In this document: positions 37,485 to 46,355 of the stretch, piece after piece
How the letters are laid out: each line of letters starts with the position of its first letter
Position numbering within the stretch: position 1 is the stretch's first letter
Source of the DNA: Verrucomicrobiaceae bacterium
GTDB taxonomy: Bacteria; Verrucomicrobiota; Verrucomicrobiia; Verrucomicrobiales; Akkermansiaceae
Direction of reading: 5' to 3'
NCBI GenBank assembly: GCA_027484055.1
Contig: JAIXQH010000067.1
Coordinates: 109,581-173,580 of the forward strand
DNA length: 64,000 nt
Notes under the pieces: model-generated
Databases searched by the model: none
What the model saw: the letters and a program-made list of their open reading frames with translations, nothing else
Told to the model about the DNA's origin: nothing
Translations under genes and position numbers: made by a program

Positions 37485-40004
37485 TTGTTACCTAACTTGA
37501 ATGGCAATTCTTCACTGACCAGCAATCGATCTTCAAACCCAACGATTCTTACCATTTTGATCCCATTCCTAACACGGCGGAAAGCCCGAGTCATTGCCGC
37601 CCTATTTCTCTTCCTCGCCGGATTCGCTGCCGCACAGAGTCCTGCCTACGATCCGCCTGCCGGATACTATTTCTCCACCACCGGCCTGTCAGGCAGCGCG
37701 CTCAAGACCGCGCTGAATCAGATCATCCGCGGTCACACCGTCATTCCCTACACGTCAACCGCCACCGATGTTTGGGATGCGCTGAAAGTCCTCGATGAAG
37801 ATCCCGCGAATCCCGCGAACGTTGTCCTGATCTACACCGGCGTCAGCAGCCCCAAGACGGATACGAATGGAGATGGGAACACCACCACGACCACCGCCTC
37901 TTGGGAACGCGAGCATTGCTGGCCCAAATCCTTTGGCATCAGCGATACCGGTGCGGACACCTCGGACCTTTTCAATCTCCGTGCCTGCCGTCGTTCCGTG
38001 AACGCTTCTCGCAATAACAGAACCTACGCCCAAGCCATCACGACCGGCGTGAGTCCTGCCATCTCACCGCCGAATTGCCCGGAGTGCCTCTACGATTATG
38101 ACGACGGGCAGGGCGGCATCTGGACGCCCCGGCCTTCGGAAAAGGGCGATCTCGCACGCGCCATCTTCTACATGGCCGTCCGCTACGATGGCCGGGATAC
38201 GAACTCCACCGATCTTGAAATCGCCGACATCGCGGACGCCGCCCGTTCCATTTTCAGCAACCTCAGCGACCTGCTCGCCTGGAATGAGCAGGATCCCGTC
38301 AGCGAGACCGAGCGCCGGAGAAACCAGCTGATCTACTCCCAGTATCAGGGAAACCGGAACCCCTTCATCGATCATCCGGAAATGGTGGCGAAAATCTTTG
38401 GTTCCGTCGCGCAGGCCCCGGCCATCACCGTTTCCATCACCCCTGCCAGCGTGGACGAGGGCTCCGCCGCCACCGGCACCGTCAGCGTTGCCTCCGCCGT
38501 GACAGGTTCCCTAGTCATCAGCCTCAGCTCGTCGGGAGATCCTTCCGGCACGGAAATTTCCATTCCCAGCACCGTCACCCTTTCCTCCGGCACGACTTCC
38601 GCCACGTTCCCGGTGAGCGCGCTCACGGACGGCGTGTTCGATGGGGATAAAGCCGTCACCGTTTTCGCCGCCGCCTCCGGTTATGACACCGGTGCCGCCG
38701 TGGTCACCGTGCGGGATGTCGATGCCGATCCGGGAAGTGGCACCGGCAACACGCAAATCACCGGCCCCGGATTCTACACCCAGACCTTCGACTCGCTACC
38801 CTCCAGCGGCGTACCGAATTGGGCGGACGACTCCACGCTCCCCGGCTGGTATGCCCAGCGCAGCGGCAGTGGCACCACCCTCCTTTCGACCAACGGATCC
38901 AGCTCCATCGGTGCACTCTACAGTTACGGCACCACATCGGCAGACCGTGCCCTTGGCGGCTTGGGCTCGGGATCGGCAGGCAGTTTTGCGTATGGTGTCT
39001 CATTCCGAAACTCCACCAGTGACACGATTACGCTCACCACCCTCGCCTACACCGGAGAGCAATGGCGCTACAGCGGCACCGCTACCGCCCAATCCGTCAA
39101 CTTTTCCTATCGGATCGGCCCCGCCGCCATTACCGCACTCACTCCGGGATCGGATACCGGTTGGACGGCCGTCAGCACCCTAGATTTCACGTCACCCATC
39201 ATCTCCGGCAACACCGGTGCGCTGAATGGAAATGCGGCAGCCAACCGCCGCGCCATTTCCACCCCTCTGAACCTCCAGCTCGCTCCCGGAGAGTGGATCA
39301 CCCTCCGCTGGCGCGACATCGATCATGCGGGTGGCGATCACGGCCTCGCCATCGATGACTTCCGCCTGGACTGGACCCTGCCCACCCTTCCACCCGCCCC
39401 CGTCATCACCAGTCCGCTGTTGGCTTCCGGCCGCCAGGGCCAGCCATTCAGCTACACCATCACCGCCAGCGGCTCACCCACCTTCTTCGAGGCGGAGTCC
39501 CTGCCGGACGGCCTCTTCATCGACGGAGTCACCGGCATCATCTCTGGCACGCCCACCGAGTCCGGCAGCTTCGAGGCCTCCATCATTGCGGGAAATGCCG
39601 GTGGTATCGATGTGGAAACGCTCACCCTCTCGCTCGATCCCGCCCTTTCCCCATTTGCCGTCTGGAGCGGTGGCGCTCCGCCTGATCCGCAGCTTCTCCA
39701 AGCCTACGCCATCGGCGGGGCCGCAGGTCCGGGCATTCAGGTCCCAGCGCCTACCATCGGCTACGAGGCGGATACCCTCATCCTCACCGCCATCGTCCGC
39801 ATAGACGATCCCACACTTGCCGTCGTCGCCGAAGCCGTCGCCGATCTAAGGGACTACGGGAACCCCGCCACCGTCACGGAAATCCAAGGCAGTGCCGCCG
39901 GTGTCAGCCAGGTCGACGTTCCCTCCGGCTGCCAACGTCAGGAATTCCGCAGCACCCTGCCGGGCGGCTCCCGCCAATTCATGCGCCTCCGCATCGATCT
40001 CTAG
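37485..40004 (+). CDS. Secreted modular endonuclease I
   Basis: An 839-residue exported nuclease. A signal peptide is clear (ARVIAALFLFLAGFAAAQS, about residues 34-52). The endonuclease I (EndA/NucM) domain spans about 55-310 with the metal-site motif SWEREHCWPKSFG and the following ASRNNRTYA. Then come a Calx-beta-like repeat (about 312-420), a beta-rich region of unknown type, and a putative-Ig (He_PIG-like) module (about 640-740, PDGLFIDGVTGIISGTPTES). The start is TTG (37485 or 37557); no ATG is in frame before the signal peptide. It probably degrades extracellular DNA. Confidence 0.8.
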   Translation: MLPNLNGNSSLTSNRSSNPTILTILIPFLTRRKARVIAALFLFLAGFAAAQSPAYDPPAGYYFSTTGLSGSALKTALNQIIRGHTVIPYTSTATDVWDALKVLDEDPANPANVVLIYTGVSSPKTDTNGDGNTTTTTASWEREHCWPKSFGISDTGADTSDLFNLRACRRSVNASRNNRTYAQAITTGVSPAISPPNCPECLYDYDDGQGGIWTPRPSEKGDLARAIFYMAVRYDGRDTNSTDLEIADIADAARSIFSNLSDLLAWNEQDPVSETERRRNQLIYSQYQGNRNPFIDHPEMVAKIFGSVAQAPAITVSITPASVDEGSAATGTVSVASAVTGSLVISLSSSGDPSGTEISIPSTVTLSSGTTSATFPVSALTDGVFDGDKAVTVFAAASGYDTGAAVVTVRDVDADPGSGTGNTQITGPGFYTQTFDSLPSSGVPNWADDSTLPGWYAQRSGSGTTLLSTNGSSSIGALYSYGTTSADRALGGLGSGSAGSFAYGVSFRNSTSDTITLTTLAYTGEQWRYSGTATAQSVNFSYRIGPAAITALTPGSDTGWTAVSTLDFTSPIISGNTGALNGNAAANRRAISTPLNLQLAPGEWITLRWRDIDHAGGDHGLAIDDFRLDWTLPTLPPAPVITSPLLASGRQGQPFSYTITASGSPTFFEAESLPDGLFIDGVTGIISGTPTESGSFEASIIAGNAGGIDVETLTLSLDPALSPFAVWSGGAPPDPQLLQAYAIGGAAGPGIQVPAPTIGYEADTLILTAIVRIDDPTLAVVAEAVADLRDYGNPATVTEIQGSAAGVSQVDVPSGCQRQEFRSTLPGGSRQFMRLRIDL

Positions 40005-40479
40005 CCGTGAGGGGCTGAGAATTCCCAACCACCCAAGCCCTGAAGGGGCGATGCTTTGGCTCTCGCCACCTCTCAAAGTGGCTGCGGGCGTCTCGCCCCA
40101 GACCGTTGCAGGAGCGTCTTGCTCCGAGCCTTTCATCATGCCGTCCAATCGTCCGCGACCTCGGCGAAGCTGCCGAGAGCGCCAAGCGGTTGAGATTGAG
40201 GATTGGAACCGCACTGGAAGCGCGGCGGCCCGAGACGAACTGACCGCTTCCGCAAGACCGCTTGGTTTGAATCATTGAAAACTCAGGGATTTTTCGCGAA
40301 GGCGAGCCCCGGATCGTCCGGTGGTCGGTTCCTAACTTCTAGAAAAGATGGCACCGTCGCTGCTGATAGGTTAGCTAGCGTTTTTACGCTAGCCCCGTGA
40401 TTAACCTCCCCCGTCAGTTCATAGCCTGTCGTTTCCCCGCTGCGGAACGCCTACCGATCTCTTCACAAACCCGCACTTT
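40005..40479. other. Gene-free region with small hairpins and a gene fragment
   Basis: No plausible gene. It holds short GC-rich hairpins (for example GGGCGTCTCGCCC near 40087 and GGAGCGTCTTGCTCC near 40112), a fragment (about 40144-40185) matching the same 3' end as the 37.2-kb pseudogene (shared TCCGCGACCTCGGCGAAGC), and a hairpin GCTAGCG-N6-CGCTAGC (40374-40393) just ahead of the tandem array. Confidence 0.6.
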
Positions 40480-40761
40480 TCCAAATCACCCGGTCGGCGA
40501 TTCAAATCGAGCGGTCGCCCGTCCAAATTTCCCGGTCGGTGTTCCAAATCGCTTGGTCGGCTCTCCTAACCCGCTGGTCGGCCTTCCAAACGACGCGGTC
40601 GGCCCCCCAAATCCGTCGGTCGGACGTCCAAATTCCCCGGTCGGATTTCTAAATCGCCGGGTCGGACGCCCAAACTCCCTGGTCGGGTGTCCAAATCGCC
40701 CGGTCGGGTATCCAAACGCCCCGGTCGGATCTCCAAATCGCTCGGTCGGGTGTCCAAACGC
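40480..40761. repeat. Degenerate 21-base tandem array, 13 units
   Basis: Thirteen head-to-tail units of exactly 21 bases run from 40480 to 40752, followed by a broken unit. Each unit has two near-constant boxes, TCCAAAY and YGGTCGG, separated by 4 variable bases and followed by 3 variable bases. Because 21 is a multiple of 3 and stops are absent, several frames are open through it (heptapeptides of PNxxVGx type on the plus strand). It ends 77 bases before the start of the gene at 40830. Confidence 0.9.
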
Positions 40762-40829
40762 GATCTTCATCCTCAGTCACAAACCACTCTCCCTCAGCCA
40801 ATTATAAAATAAACAACACATCCATCGTT

Positions 40830-41540
40830 ATGAAAAATGAATTCGCCAACCGCCAGAACATGCACCTTGCCGTGCTCGCTCTCCTTGCCGATCCCGCCTA
40901 CCAACCGGCCTGGAAAAACCAGAATCCCGTACTCTTCACCACCCGCGCCACCGCGCTTGAGGCGAAGGTGAACGCTCTCACCACCCTCATCTCCGGCCAG
41001 CAGACCGACACCACCGGTTACGCCGCCGACAAGGAACGCGAGGAAGCGGAACTCGAAGAATGCGCCCATGAAATCGGCGAGGCCCTTGCCGGTTGGTTTG
41101 AGGATCAAGGCCGCCTGGCCGATGCCGCACCCATCGACCTCGCCCTCAGCTCCTGGCAGAGCCTCCGCGATGTCGAACTCGTCGCCAAGGCCAAGCTCCT
41201 CCACGCCAAGCTTACGGCCGTCCTCGCCACCGATGCCGCCGCCCTCGTCGAATACGGCCTCGATCCCGCCGATGCCACCTTGCTCGCCAAAGAAACCGCC
41301 GATTTCGAAGCCATACTCGCCGCTCCCGCCGCCGCCATTTCCGGGAAAAAGGCCCTCACCCAAGTCCTCCGTCCCGCCTTCCGCGAGGTCGCTGAGTTAC
41401 TCGGGAAAATGGACCGCCTTGTCCTCCGCTTCCGCAAAACCGAAGCCGGCACCCGCTTCGCCTCCGTCTGGAAAACCGCCCGCATCATCCGCGACCTCGG
41501 CGAAGCCGCCGAGAAAGCACCCGCCCCTGCCAAACCCTGA
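40830..41540 (+). CDS. Helical hypothetical protein downstream of a 21-base tandem array
   Basis: A 236-residue, mostly helical soluble protein, rich in Ala, Leu, Glu and Lys, with no signal peptide or membrane segment. Tokens: NMHLAVLALLADPAYQPAW, LVAKAKLLHAKLTAVLATD and LLGKMDRLVLRFRKTEAG. It ends in a Pro/Ala tail (KAPAPAKP). I do not recognise a named family. The tandem array directly upstream, its own intrinsic terminator, and two decayed 3' fragments at 37.2 and 40.1 kb suggest that this gene is part of a duplicating unit. Confidence 0.8.
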   Translation: MKNEFANRQNMHLAVLALLADPAYQPAWKNQNPVLFTTRATALEAKVNALTTLISGQQTDTTGYAADKEREEAELEECAHEIGEALAGWFEDQGRLADAAPIDLALSSWQSLRDVELVAKAKLLHAKLTAVLATDAAALVEYGLDPADATLLAKETADFEAILAAPAAAISGKKALTQVLRPAFREVAELLGKMDRLVLRFRKTEAGTRFASVWKTARIIRDLGEAAEKAPAPAKP

Positions 41541-41555
41541 AATCCCCAATAACCC

Positions 41556-41588
41556 AAGCGGCGGTTCCCTCACGGAGCCGCCGCTTTT
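41556..41588 (+). terminator. Intrinsic terminator after the 40.8-kb gene
   Basis: AAGCGGCGG (41556-41564) pairs with CCGCCGCTT (41578-41586), followed by more Ts. A near copy is retained after the pseudogene fragment at 37.3 kb. Confidence 0.85.
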
Positions 41589-41609
41589 ACGTTGCGAAGC
41601 CTTGGGAAT

Positions 41610-41683
41610 AACCACAGAGAGCACAAAGAACTCAAAGATTTAAAATCCCAATCTTCTTTGTGATCTCTGCGTTCTATGTGGTT
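41610..41683. repeat. Palindromic repeat, AACCACAGAG type
   Basis: The left arm (41610-41640, AACCACAGAGAGCACAAAGA...) and right arm (41650-41683, ending CTATGTGGTT) face each other across 9 bases. The arms step in 9-10-base units like the cassette palindromes but with a different sequence. No gene inside. Confidence 0.6.
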
Positions 41684-41830
41684 CAAGTCTCTCCTCGTCG
41701 CACGCACGAGAATGACGACAACTTGAAGACATAGCCAGCATCCTGACATTCAAGATCAACAGCTTCACCCGTCTCTTCTTCTCTTTCCTGAAAACAGAAA
41801 ACTCTGCTTAACATTTCTAAATGCCGCCAA

Positions 41831-42256
41831 TCACCCTTGGCTCAAGACCGCCTGAGGCACTGTGGATTCCATCCGCACGTAGCGGCGGAACAACTCTTCG
41901 TCAAAGTTCTGTGGATCACCGGTGAGCGCTGTCCTCACTTCTCCGAAGCGGAAGGTGTTTTCCCTAGGTCGCACCAGCTCATTAAATGCAATCTGGCAGG
42001 TTTTTGCATCACGAATCCGAGCATTGATTCGCAGTACATCCTGCCTTACCGCAGCCACGGCAGCTTCAAACACACCCTCGTCCTGTTGAGGAAATAGGGC
42101 CTTCACCCGCTCTGGCATCCTTTCCTCCGCGAGGAAATGCAGGAAACACGGCTGCAGGCAGTTCACCACCACCCCCACATTCACGACCTCTCCGGTTAGC
42201 GGATAGGGCATGAAACGGAGCAACGCGTAGTTACAGACGGCTTGGTTGGGATTCAT
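41831..42256 (-). CDS. DUF3037 family protein
   Basis: A 141-residue protein of the DUF3037 family, function unknown. It opens NQAVCNYALLRFMPYPLTGE, then EVVNVGVVVNC and later RPRENTFRFGEVRTALT, all typical. The start at 42256 is chosen because it overlaps the stop of the HipA-like kinase gene (ATGA), the usual pairing of these two families. The pair resembles a kinase toxin with partner, but such a role has not been shown for this family, as far as I know. Confidence 0.85.
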   Translation of the reverse strand: MNPNQAVCNYALLRFMPYPLTGEVVNVGVVVNCLQPCFLHFLAEERMPERVKALFPQQDEGVFEAAVAAVRQDVLRINARIRDAKTCQIAFNELVRPRENTFRFGEVRTALTGDPQNFDEELFRRYVRMESTVPQAVLSQG

Positions 42257-43059
42257 GGCAGTTTCCAGAAAGTTTCGGGATCGGTGAAGGGCAATTCCAA
42301 GGCGGAGATTACCCGTTTTATCCCCAGTTGCACAGGCAAACTCTCGTCGCCATCCACGTGCAGCCATTCCAGCGGAAGTTCGGCAAAGATCGCCGGTAAT
42401 TCTGCCAACGCAGCTTTCAAAAACGGCTCCATCTTTTCGCGGAATCCTTCCGGCCATTGCTTGAGCATCCCGCCGAACACATGCGCTCCGAAAAACCGCT
42501 CGCGGTTGAAATCCGGGTCGAACGCCAGATTGAAATCGTAGGCCCAGAGCATTTCCCGTCGCGGCTGATCCACCCACAGCGCCCCTTCCGGATCGTCAGC
42601 CGGCAACGGCGGAATCTGTGTCACCAGCAGATTCGGATTCCCCCCAAGCTCCGAAAGGCTGCGGTCCTCGTTCTGAATCCACAGATCCAGCAAAAGCAGC
42701 AGCGCCATCGTCTCTTCCGGCCACCCCTGCGCGGCCGACCACGTCAATTCCTGCCCATCCTCGATCCGCAAGGAAGCAAACACCCGTCCTGCGCCAAGTT
42801 CGCGGATGTCCGGAAACCCGCTTTCCTCGATCAACGCATGCGGCACCTCCCCCATTTCGAATATCGGCAGCCCCAGCGGCGCACTCGGCAACGCGAGATT
42901 CACCAAGCGGTTCGCCACCCACTCGCAACACAGTGAATCCAACCCCGCATACACGCCTTTCACGTAATAGTCGAAAAAGCCCGCCTTGCAGAGAAATGGC
43001 CTGGTCATGCCCTGCACGGCACGGCCAACGACTTCGGTAATGGTGATAGGTTCGTTCAT
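42253..43059 (-). CDS. HipA-like kinase family protein
   Basis: A 268-residue protein related to the HipA/PI3K-like kinase fold. The catalytic loop appears as LLDLWIQNEDRS (123-134, matching HipA-type D...N.DR), followed by NPNLLV and the metal-binding YDFNLAF (174-180). Candidate ATP-binding lysines are Lys25 and Lys34. It is much shorter than HipA (about 440 residues) and lacks the N-terminal subdomain. It is paired by 4-base overlap with DUF3037. Target unknown. Confidence 0.8.
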   Translation of the reverse strand: MNEPITITEVVGRAVQGMTRPFLCKAGFFDYYVKGVYAGLDSLCCEWVANRLVNLALPSAPLGLPIFEMGEVPHALIEESGFPDIRELGAGRVFASLRIEDGQELTWSAAQGWPEETMALLLLLDLWIQNEDRSLSELGGNPNLLVTQIPPLPADDPEGALWVDQPRREMLWAYDFNLAFDPDFNRERFFGAHVFGGMLKQWPEGFREKMEPFLKAALAELPAIFAELPLEWLHVDGDESLPVQLGIKRVISALELPFTDPETFWKLP

Positions 43060-43237
43060 GGTTCCGGTGCGATTCTTATCTCTTCACTTTGATTTTCAAT
43101 TTTGGAAGTTCGATGTTCTCTCCGCCTTCCTCCACTCGCGCCTCACTATCAAATCCGGGAGCGATCAATCCTTTTTAAGTGGTTTATTGACATGTGAGAC
43201 CCGCCCCCATTTATACCGTCACTAAATCAGACTACTC

Positions 43238-44116
43238 TCATCGGCCTATCTTCGAAGAGCCATTTAGCGTAGGAACGCGCATGGATTCAGGCCAGATCAA
43301 TACTTCCCCGCCGGAACGAGATTCGTAAGCACTGTATTTGAGACTGAACTTTCGACAATTTGCCCACGCATATATCTCGCGGATTTCAGGACAATCGTCA
43401 TAGGTCATAACCCACCTGATCTGTTGGTTCTGCATCAATTTACCCAACCTCTCATGATCTTGCGAGGTGAAGCTATTCATATAAAGCATGCTCCCTTTAT
43501 CAAAATACGGCGGATCAAGGTAAACCAAAGATGGATCGCATCCGGCAATTTGCGGAATCCGATCAATAAACGCAGCCGCGTCCTCTCCAGACAGTATGAT
43601 CCGGTTGCCATAATCTGCTATCCTCTCAATCCTTCTAATGAGATCCCGCTTATTAAAACGCGCATCCATTTTCCATTTGCCCGCTTGAGCCTTGCCTCCA
43701 ATTGGCCCAGCATTGACCATTATGCCCGAACGGTTCGCACGATTTAGGTAGAAAGCAGCAAAGCCGACTGCAAGATTCGATTTACCCTTGGGATTTAAAT
43801 AGATCTGCCGCTGGCGCTCCCACTCAGCGATTGATAACGGCGTCTGGTCTATCTTACGGATAAAGTTTGCAGTATTCTGAAGAGCTGAGGACCAAAACGC
43901 AAACACTCGCGGATCCGCATCATTGATTGCGATACGGTCTACATACCCACCGATGAGAAGGCCAATTGCGGCTCCCGCGCCCCCAGCAAAAGGTTCCGCG
44001 TAGAGTCCTCCCTGTAGACCGTTCAATTCAAGAAGTCGCCCAAAAAAGTCTGTGAATGATCCCTTTCCTCCAGGGTATCGCAATGGGCTTAGTGTCGACA
44101 TAATGGAATTAAACAA
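43238..44116 (-). CDS. D12-class DNA adenine-N6 methyltransferase
   Basis: A 292-residue Dam/DpnM-type enzyme that methylates adenine at N6 using SAM. Motifs: LRYPGGKGSF at the start (residues 12-21), motif I EPFAGGAG (41-48) and motif IV DPPYF (201-205). No restriction endonuclease is adjacent, so it could be an orphan methylase or part of a defence pair with the ParB-like gene that starts upstream. Base composition is clearly lower in G+C than the average for the window. It begins 6 bases after the ParB-like gene stops. Confidence 0.92.
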   Translation of the reverse strand: MFNSIMSTLSPLRYPGGKGSFTDFFGRLLELNGLQGGLYAEPFAGGAGAAIGLLIGGYVDRIAINDADPRVFAFWSSALQNTANFIRKIDQTPLSIAEWERQRQIYLNPKGKSNLAVGFAAFYLNRANRSGIMVNAGPIGGKAQAGKWKMDARFNKRDLIRRIERIADYGNRIILSGEDAAAFIDRIPQIAGCDPSLVYLDPPYFDKGSMLYMNSFTSQDHERLGKLMQNQQIRWVMTYDDCPEIREIYAWANCRKFSLKYSAYESRSGGEVLIWPESMRVPTLNGSSKIGR

Positions 44117-44122
44117 ATTGCT

Positions 44123-45538
44123 TCAGGGCTTGCTCAGCAGAAGTTGAAGTAAAGGAGTAAGTTCAAGGGCGCGGTCGCGTACATCGTCCCCCGAAGGTCG
44201 TGACCATCGGCTGTGGACCCAAGAGTTAAGCGAATCGAGGATTGAGAGCTTGTCCTTCCCGCCAATAAGACCGTTTAGACTTTTTTTGACCTCCCTTTCG
44301 AAAGTGATTCCACTGCTGTCGCGCAACCACTGAATCCGCACACTAAGCATATCCTTATTTCCTTTAAGCGACTGCATGTAATCCTGAAAAATTCCACGCT
44401 CATGCAATGCTCCATCAACTGAGAGTTCAAGGACACAGCGAAGCATGATACCTGAAACGTTCTTTTGCCTAGCAACATTCAATTTCTCCACTTCTTCGAG
44501 AAGGCCTTCTAACCTAGGTGCATGATATTCGAGTTTCAGGCCTTCCGGGAAGACCTTACTTGGCCTCCTTGCAACCTTCGCAGCTTTTTTCTTACCAGTG
44601 CGATCCTTTGGCTCCGGCTCAGGCTCAGGCTCACCTGCATCAAGGTGCTCGATGTGATCACTCAAGCGTAGCTTTTTCGCCCCGCTAGGAATATAGCCGA
44701 CGGCATCGACCCATTTCGTGAAATCATCGACGGTATTAAAGAAGCGCGTAGCTTTTCCTTCCCCCATTTTAGCCAACGTTTTGCGGAAAAATTCAGTAAA
44801 TTCACCCACCGCCCCGCGAATTTCTACACCTGAAAGGTTGGCTTTCACGCCGATTTTTGATTCGCTTACCTTTGCCAGAAAAGTTCGTTTCACCGCATCG
44901 TACGGAAAGTTGCGAAGAACACTCGATTTAATGCCACTCTCCGGGTCACGTGAGAGAATTCCCGCGAGCTTGTAAAATTGGACCATTGCCCGCGCATCTC
45001 GGATATTAGCATCAGAAAGATCCACCGGGACGGCTTCCCCCCGTTCTTTTGCTGCCGCATATTCGACATCAACAACGGCCTGTTGGATTTTTGCCCATGG
45101 TTTAAAGTGCTTATCTTCGGCGTGCTTCATATACGCGTAAACTTGGGCCTCGGCGGCATCTCGTGGAATATCACAGCCTAGTTTTCTGGGAATATCCTGT
45201 ACGCCGAGTTCATTTCTAGCCGTCTTTACAAGCCCAGCTAAACCCTTTGGCGCCTTTTCAGGGTCTGATAGCATCTTGTATACCGCCAGCCTCCGATTTC
45301 CCTCAATAACGATAGGCTTGTCCTCTTCGTATATAACAACAAGCCGCTCAATCGGAGCCAACCCATAGCGGATTATTCTCCGTAGTAAATCAGCGATATC
45401 CTCCTCCTCAGCAAGTGTAGCAATGACGGATTTATCTCCTTTTCCGACGCCAACAAGACGTGGATTCATTGGATCGAATCGAAGGCTGTTCACCGAAATC
45501 TCGCGATCTCGTGTCCATTGATTGTAGCGAATTTTCAT
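44123..45538 (-). CDS. ParB-like nuclease/CTPase-domain protein
   Basis: A 471-residue protein. The N-terminal 110 residues form a ParB/sulfiredoxin-like domain: VNSLRFDPMNPRLVG, then PIVIEGNRRLAVYKML with the GNRRLA motif (80-85). The rest is helical; a charged linker with EPEPEPEPKDRTGKKK (around residue 310) divides it from a C-terminal helical domain. It is not a chromosome-partition ParB: no ParA is nearby and the central HTH is not evident. It is paired with an adenine methylase in a lower-GC segment. Confidence 0.75.
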   Translation of the reverse strand: MKIRYNQWTRDREISVNSLRFDPMNPRLVGVGKGDKSVIATLAEEEDIADLLRRIIRYGLAPIERLVVIYEEDKPIVIEGNRRLAVYKMLSDPEKAPKGLAGLVKTARNELGVQDIPRKLGCDIPRDAAEAQVYAYMKHAEDKHFKPWAKIQQAVVDVEYAAAKERGEAVPVDLSDANIRDARAMVQFYKLAGILSRDPESGIKSSVLRNFPYDAVKRTFLAKVSESKIGVKANLSGVEIRGAVGEFTEFFRKTLAKMGEGKATRFFNTVDDFTKWVDAVGYIPSGAKKLRLSDHIEHLDAGEPEPEPEPKDRTGKKKAAKVARRPSKVFPEGLKLEYHAPRLEGLLEEVEKLNVARQKNVSGIMLRCVLELSVDGALHERGIFQDYMQSLKGNKDMLSVRIQWLRDSSGITFEREVKKSLNGLIGGKDKLSILDSLNSWVHSRWSRPSGDDVRDRALELTPLLQLLLSKP

Positions 45539-46355
45539 GAGCTGGTAAGGTTGAATTGACGCGAGGTATTTAGGGAGAGGGTAAAGAGATGTTGCCGATG
45601 ATTTTGCATCGATCGATCCGCGCCCGTAACAATAAGCATCTTGGTCGGTTTAGCCCGCAGTTGCGTGGCGCAGTAATTGTGTAAACCGCCAGCATCTGGA
45701 CTGGAGCGCTTGGCTTATTTTGTAAGGAACCAGATGCAGGCGGCAATCTGGGTATTGGTAGAGCTGGCCGGACAGGGCGACCATATTGTCCACCTCTCCA
45801 ATCGTGAGCTGTGGAGTGCATTTGAATTTTGGATGAGCGCACTCGCGCAACGCAGTCTTGACAAAATCTATCTCGAAAGGCCCGCCGAATATCGCCCTTA
45901 CCGCTGAATGTTAAGGGGGGAAATCGCGTGTAATGCCCGCGAAACGGGATTGTCATACTACCCCCGGCGACAGGAGTGTCGCCGCTCCTTAGAACGAACA
46001 GGCGGCACAAGGTCTGGGAAGCTGACGGGGGCATGCGTTTAAAAAACGGGAAGAAGCGTGTTAGGTCAGTGGCCAAACTAGGGAAACGAGTTGGGACGGG
46101 AAGGAGAAAGTGGGGAATTTGGAATTTTAGATTCAAGAATCCAGATTCAAGACCCGAACAGTGGGCAGCCCTCCGCGCTTCTCTCTGCGACCTCGCCTTC
46201 TCCGCGTTTCGATTCCAATCTCATTCTTCACTTCGCGTCCCTTCGCGACCTCTGCGACTCGGCGGTGAACTCTTGAAGGATAAAGATTGTTGAACCGCCA
46301 AGCCGCCAAGAGCTCTAAGTTTGGGAGATTGGGTTTCGATGACGGAGGGCGTGGG
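45539..46355. other. Gene-free region with repeat debris
   Basis: I see no convincing gene in these 817 bases. It contains a hairpin CGGCGACA-GGAG-TGTCGCCG (45965-45984), a stretch near 46180-46265 with CTCTGCGACCTC and CGACCTCTGCGACTCGGCGG that looks like pieces of a palindromic repeat, and GAACCGCCAAGCCGCCAAG near 46294, another piece of that type. It separates the lower-GC methylase/ParB pair from VapBC. Confidence 0.5.

Noticed and set aside
40480..40761. CRISPR array
   Set aside because: Units are 21 bases with only 3-4 variable bases between constant boxes, far below spacer length, and no cas gene is present.
40397..40807. Heptapeptide-repeat protein (PNxxVGx) encoded by the 21-base array, plus a matching minus-strand frame
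   Set aside because: Both strands are open simply because the unit is 21 bases and has no stops; neither frame has a ribosome binding site or sensible flanks. Treated as a DNA or RNA repeat, though translation is not strictly excluded.
45677..45907. 76-codon plus-strand frame in the spacer upstream of VapBC
   Set aside because: No family features, no ribosome binding site and no operon context; opposite frames are equally open.
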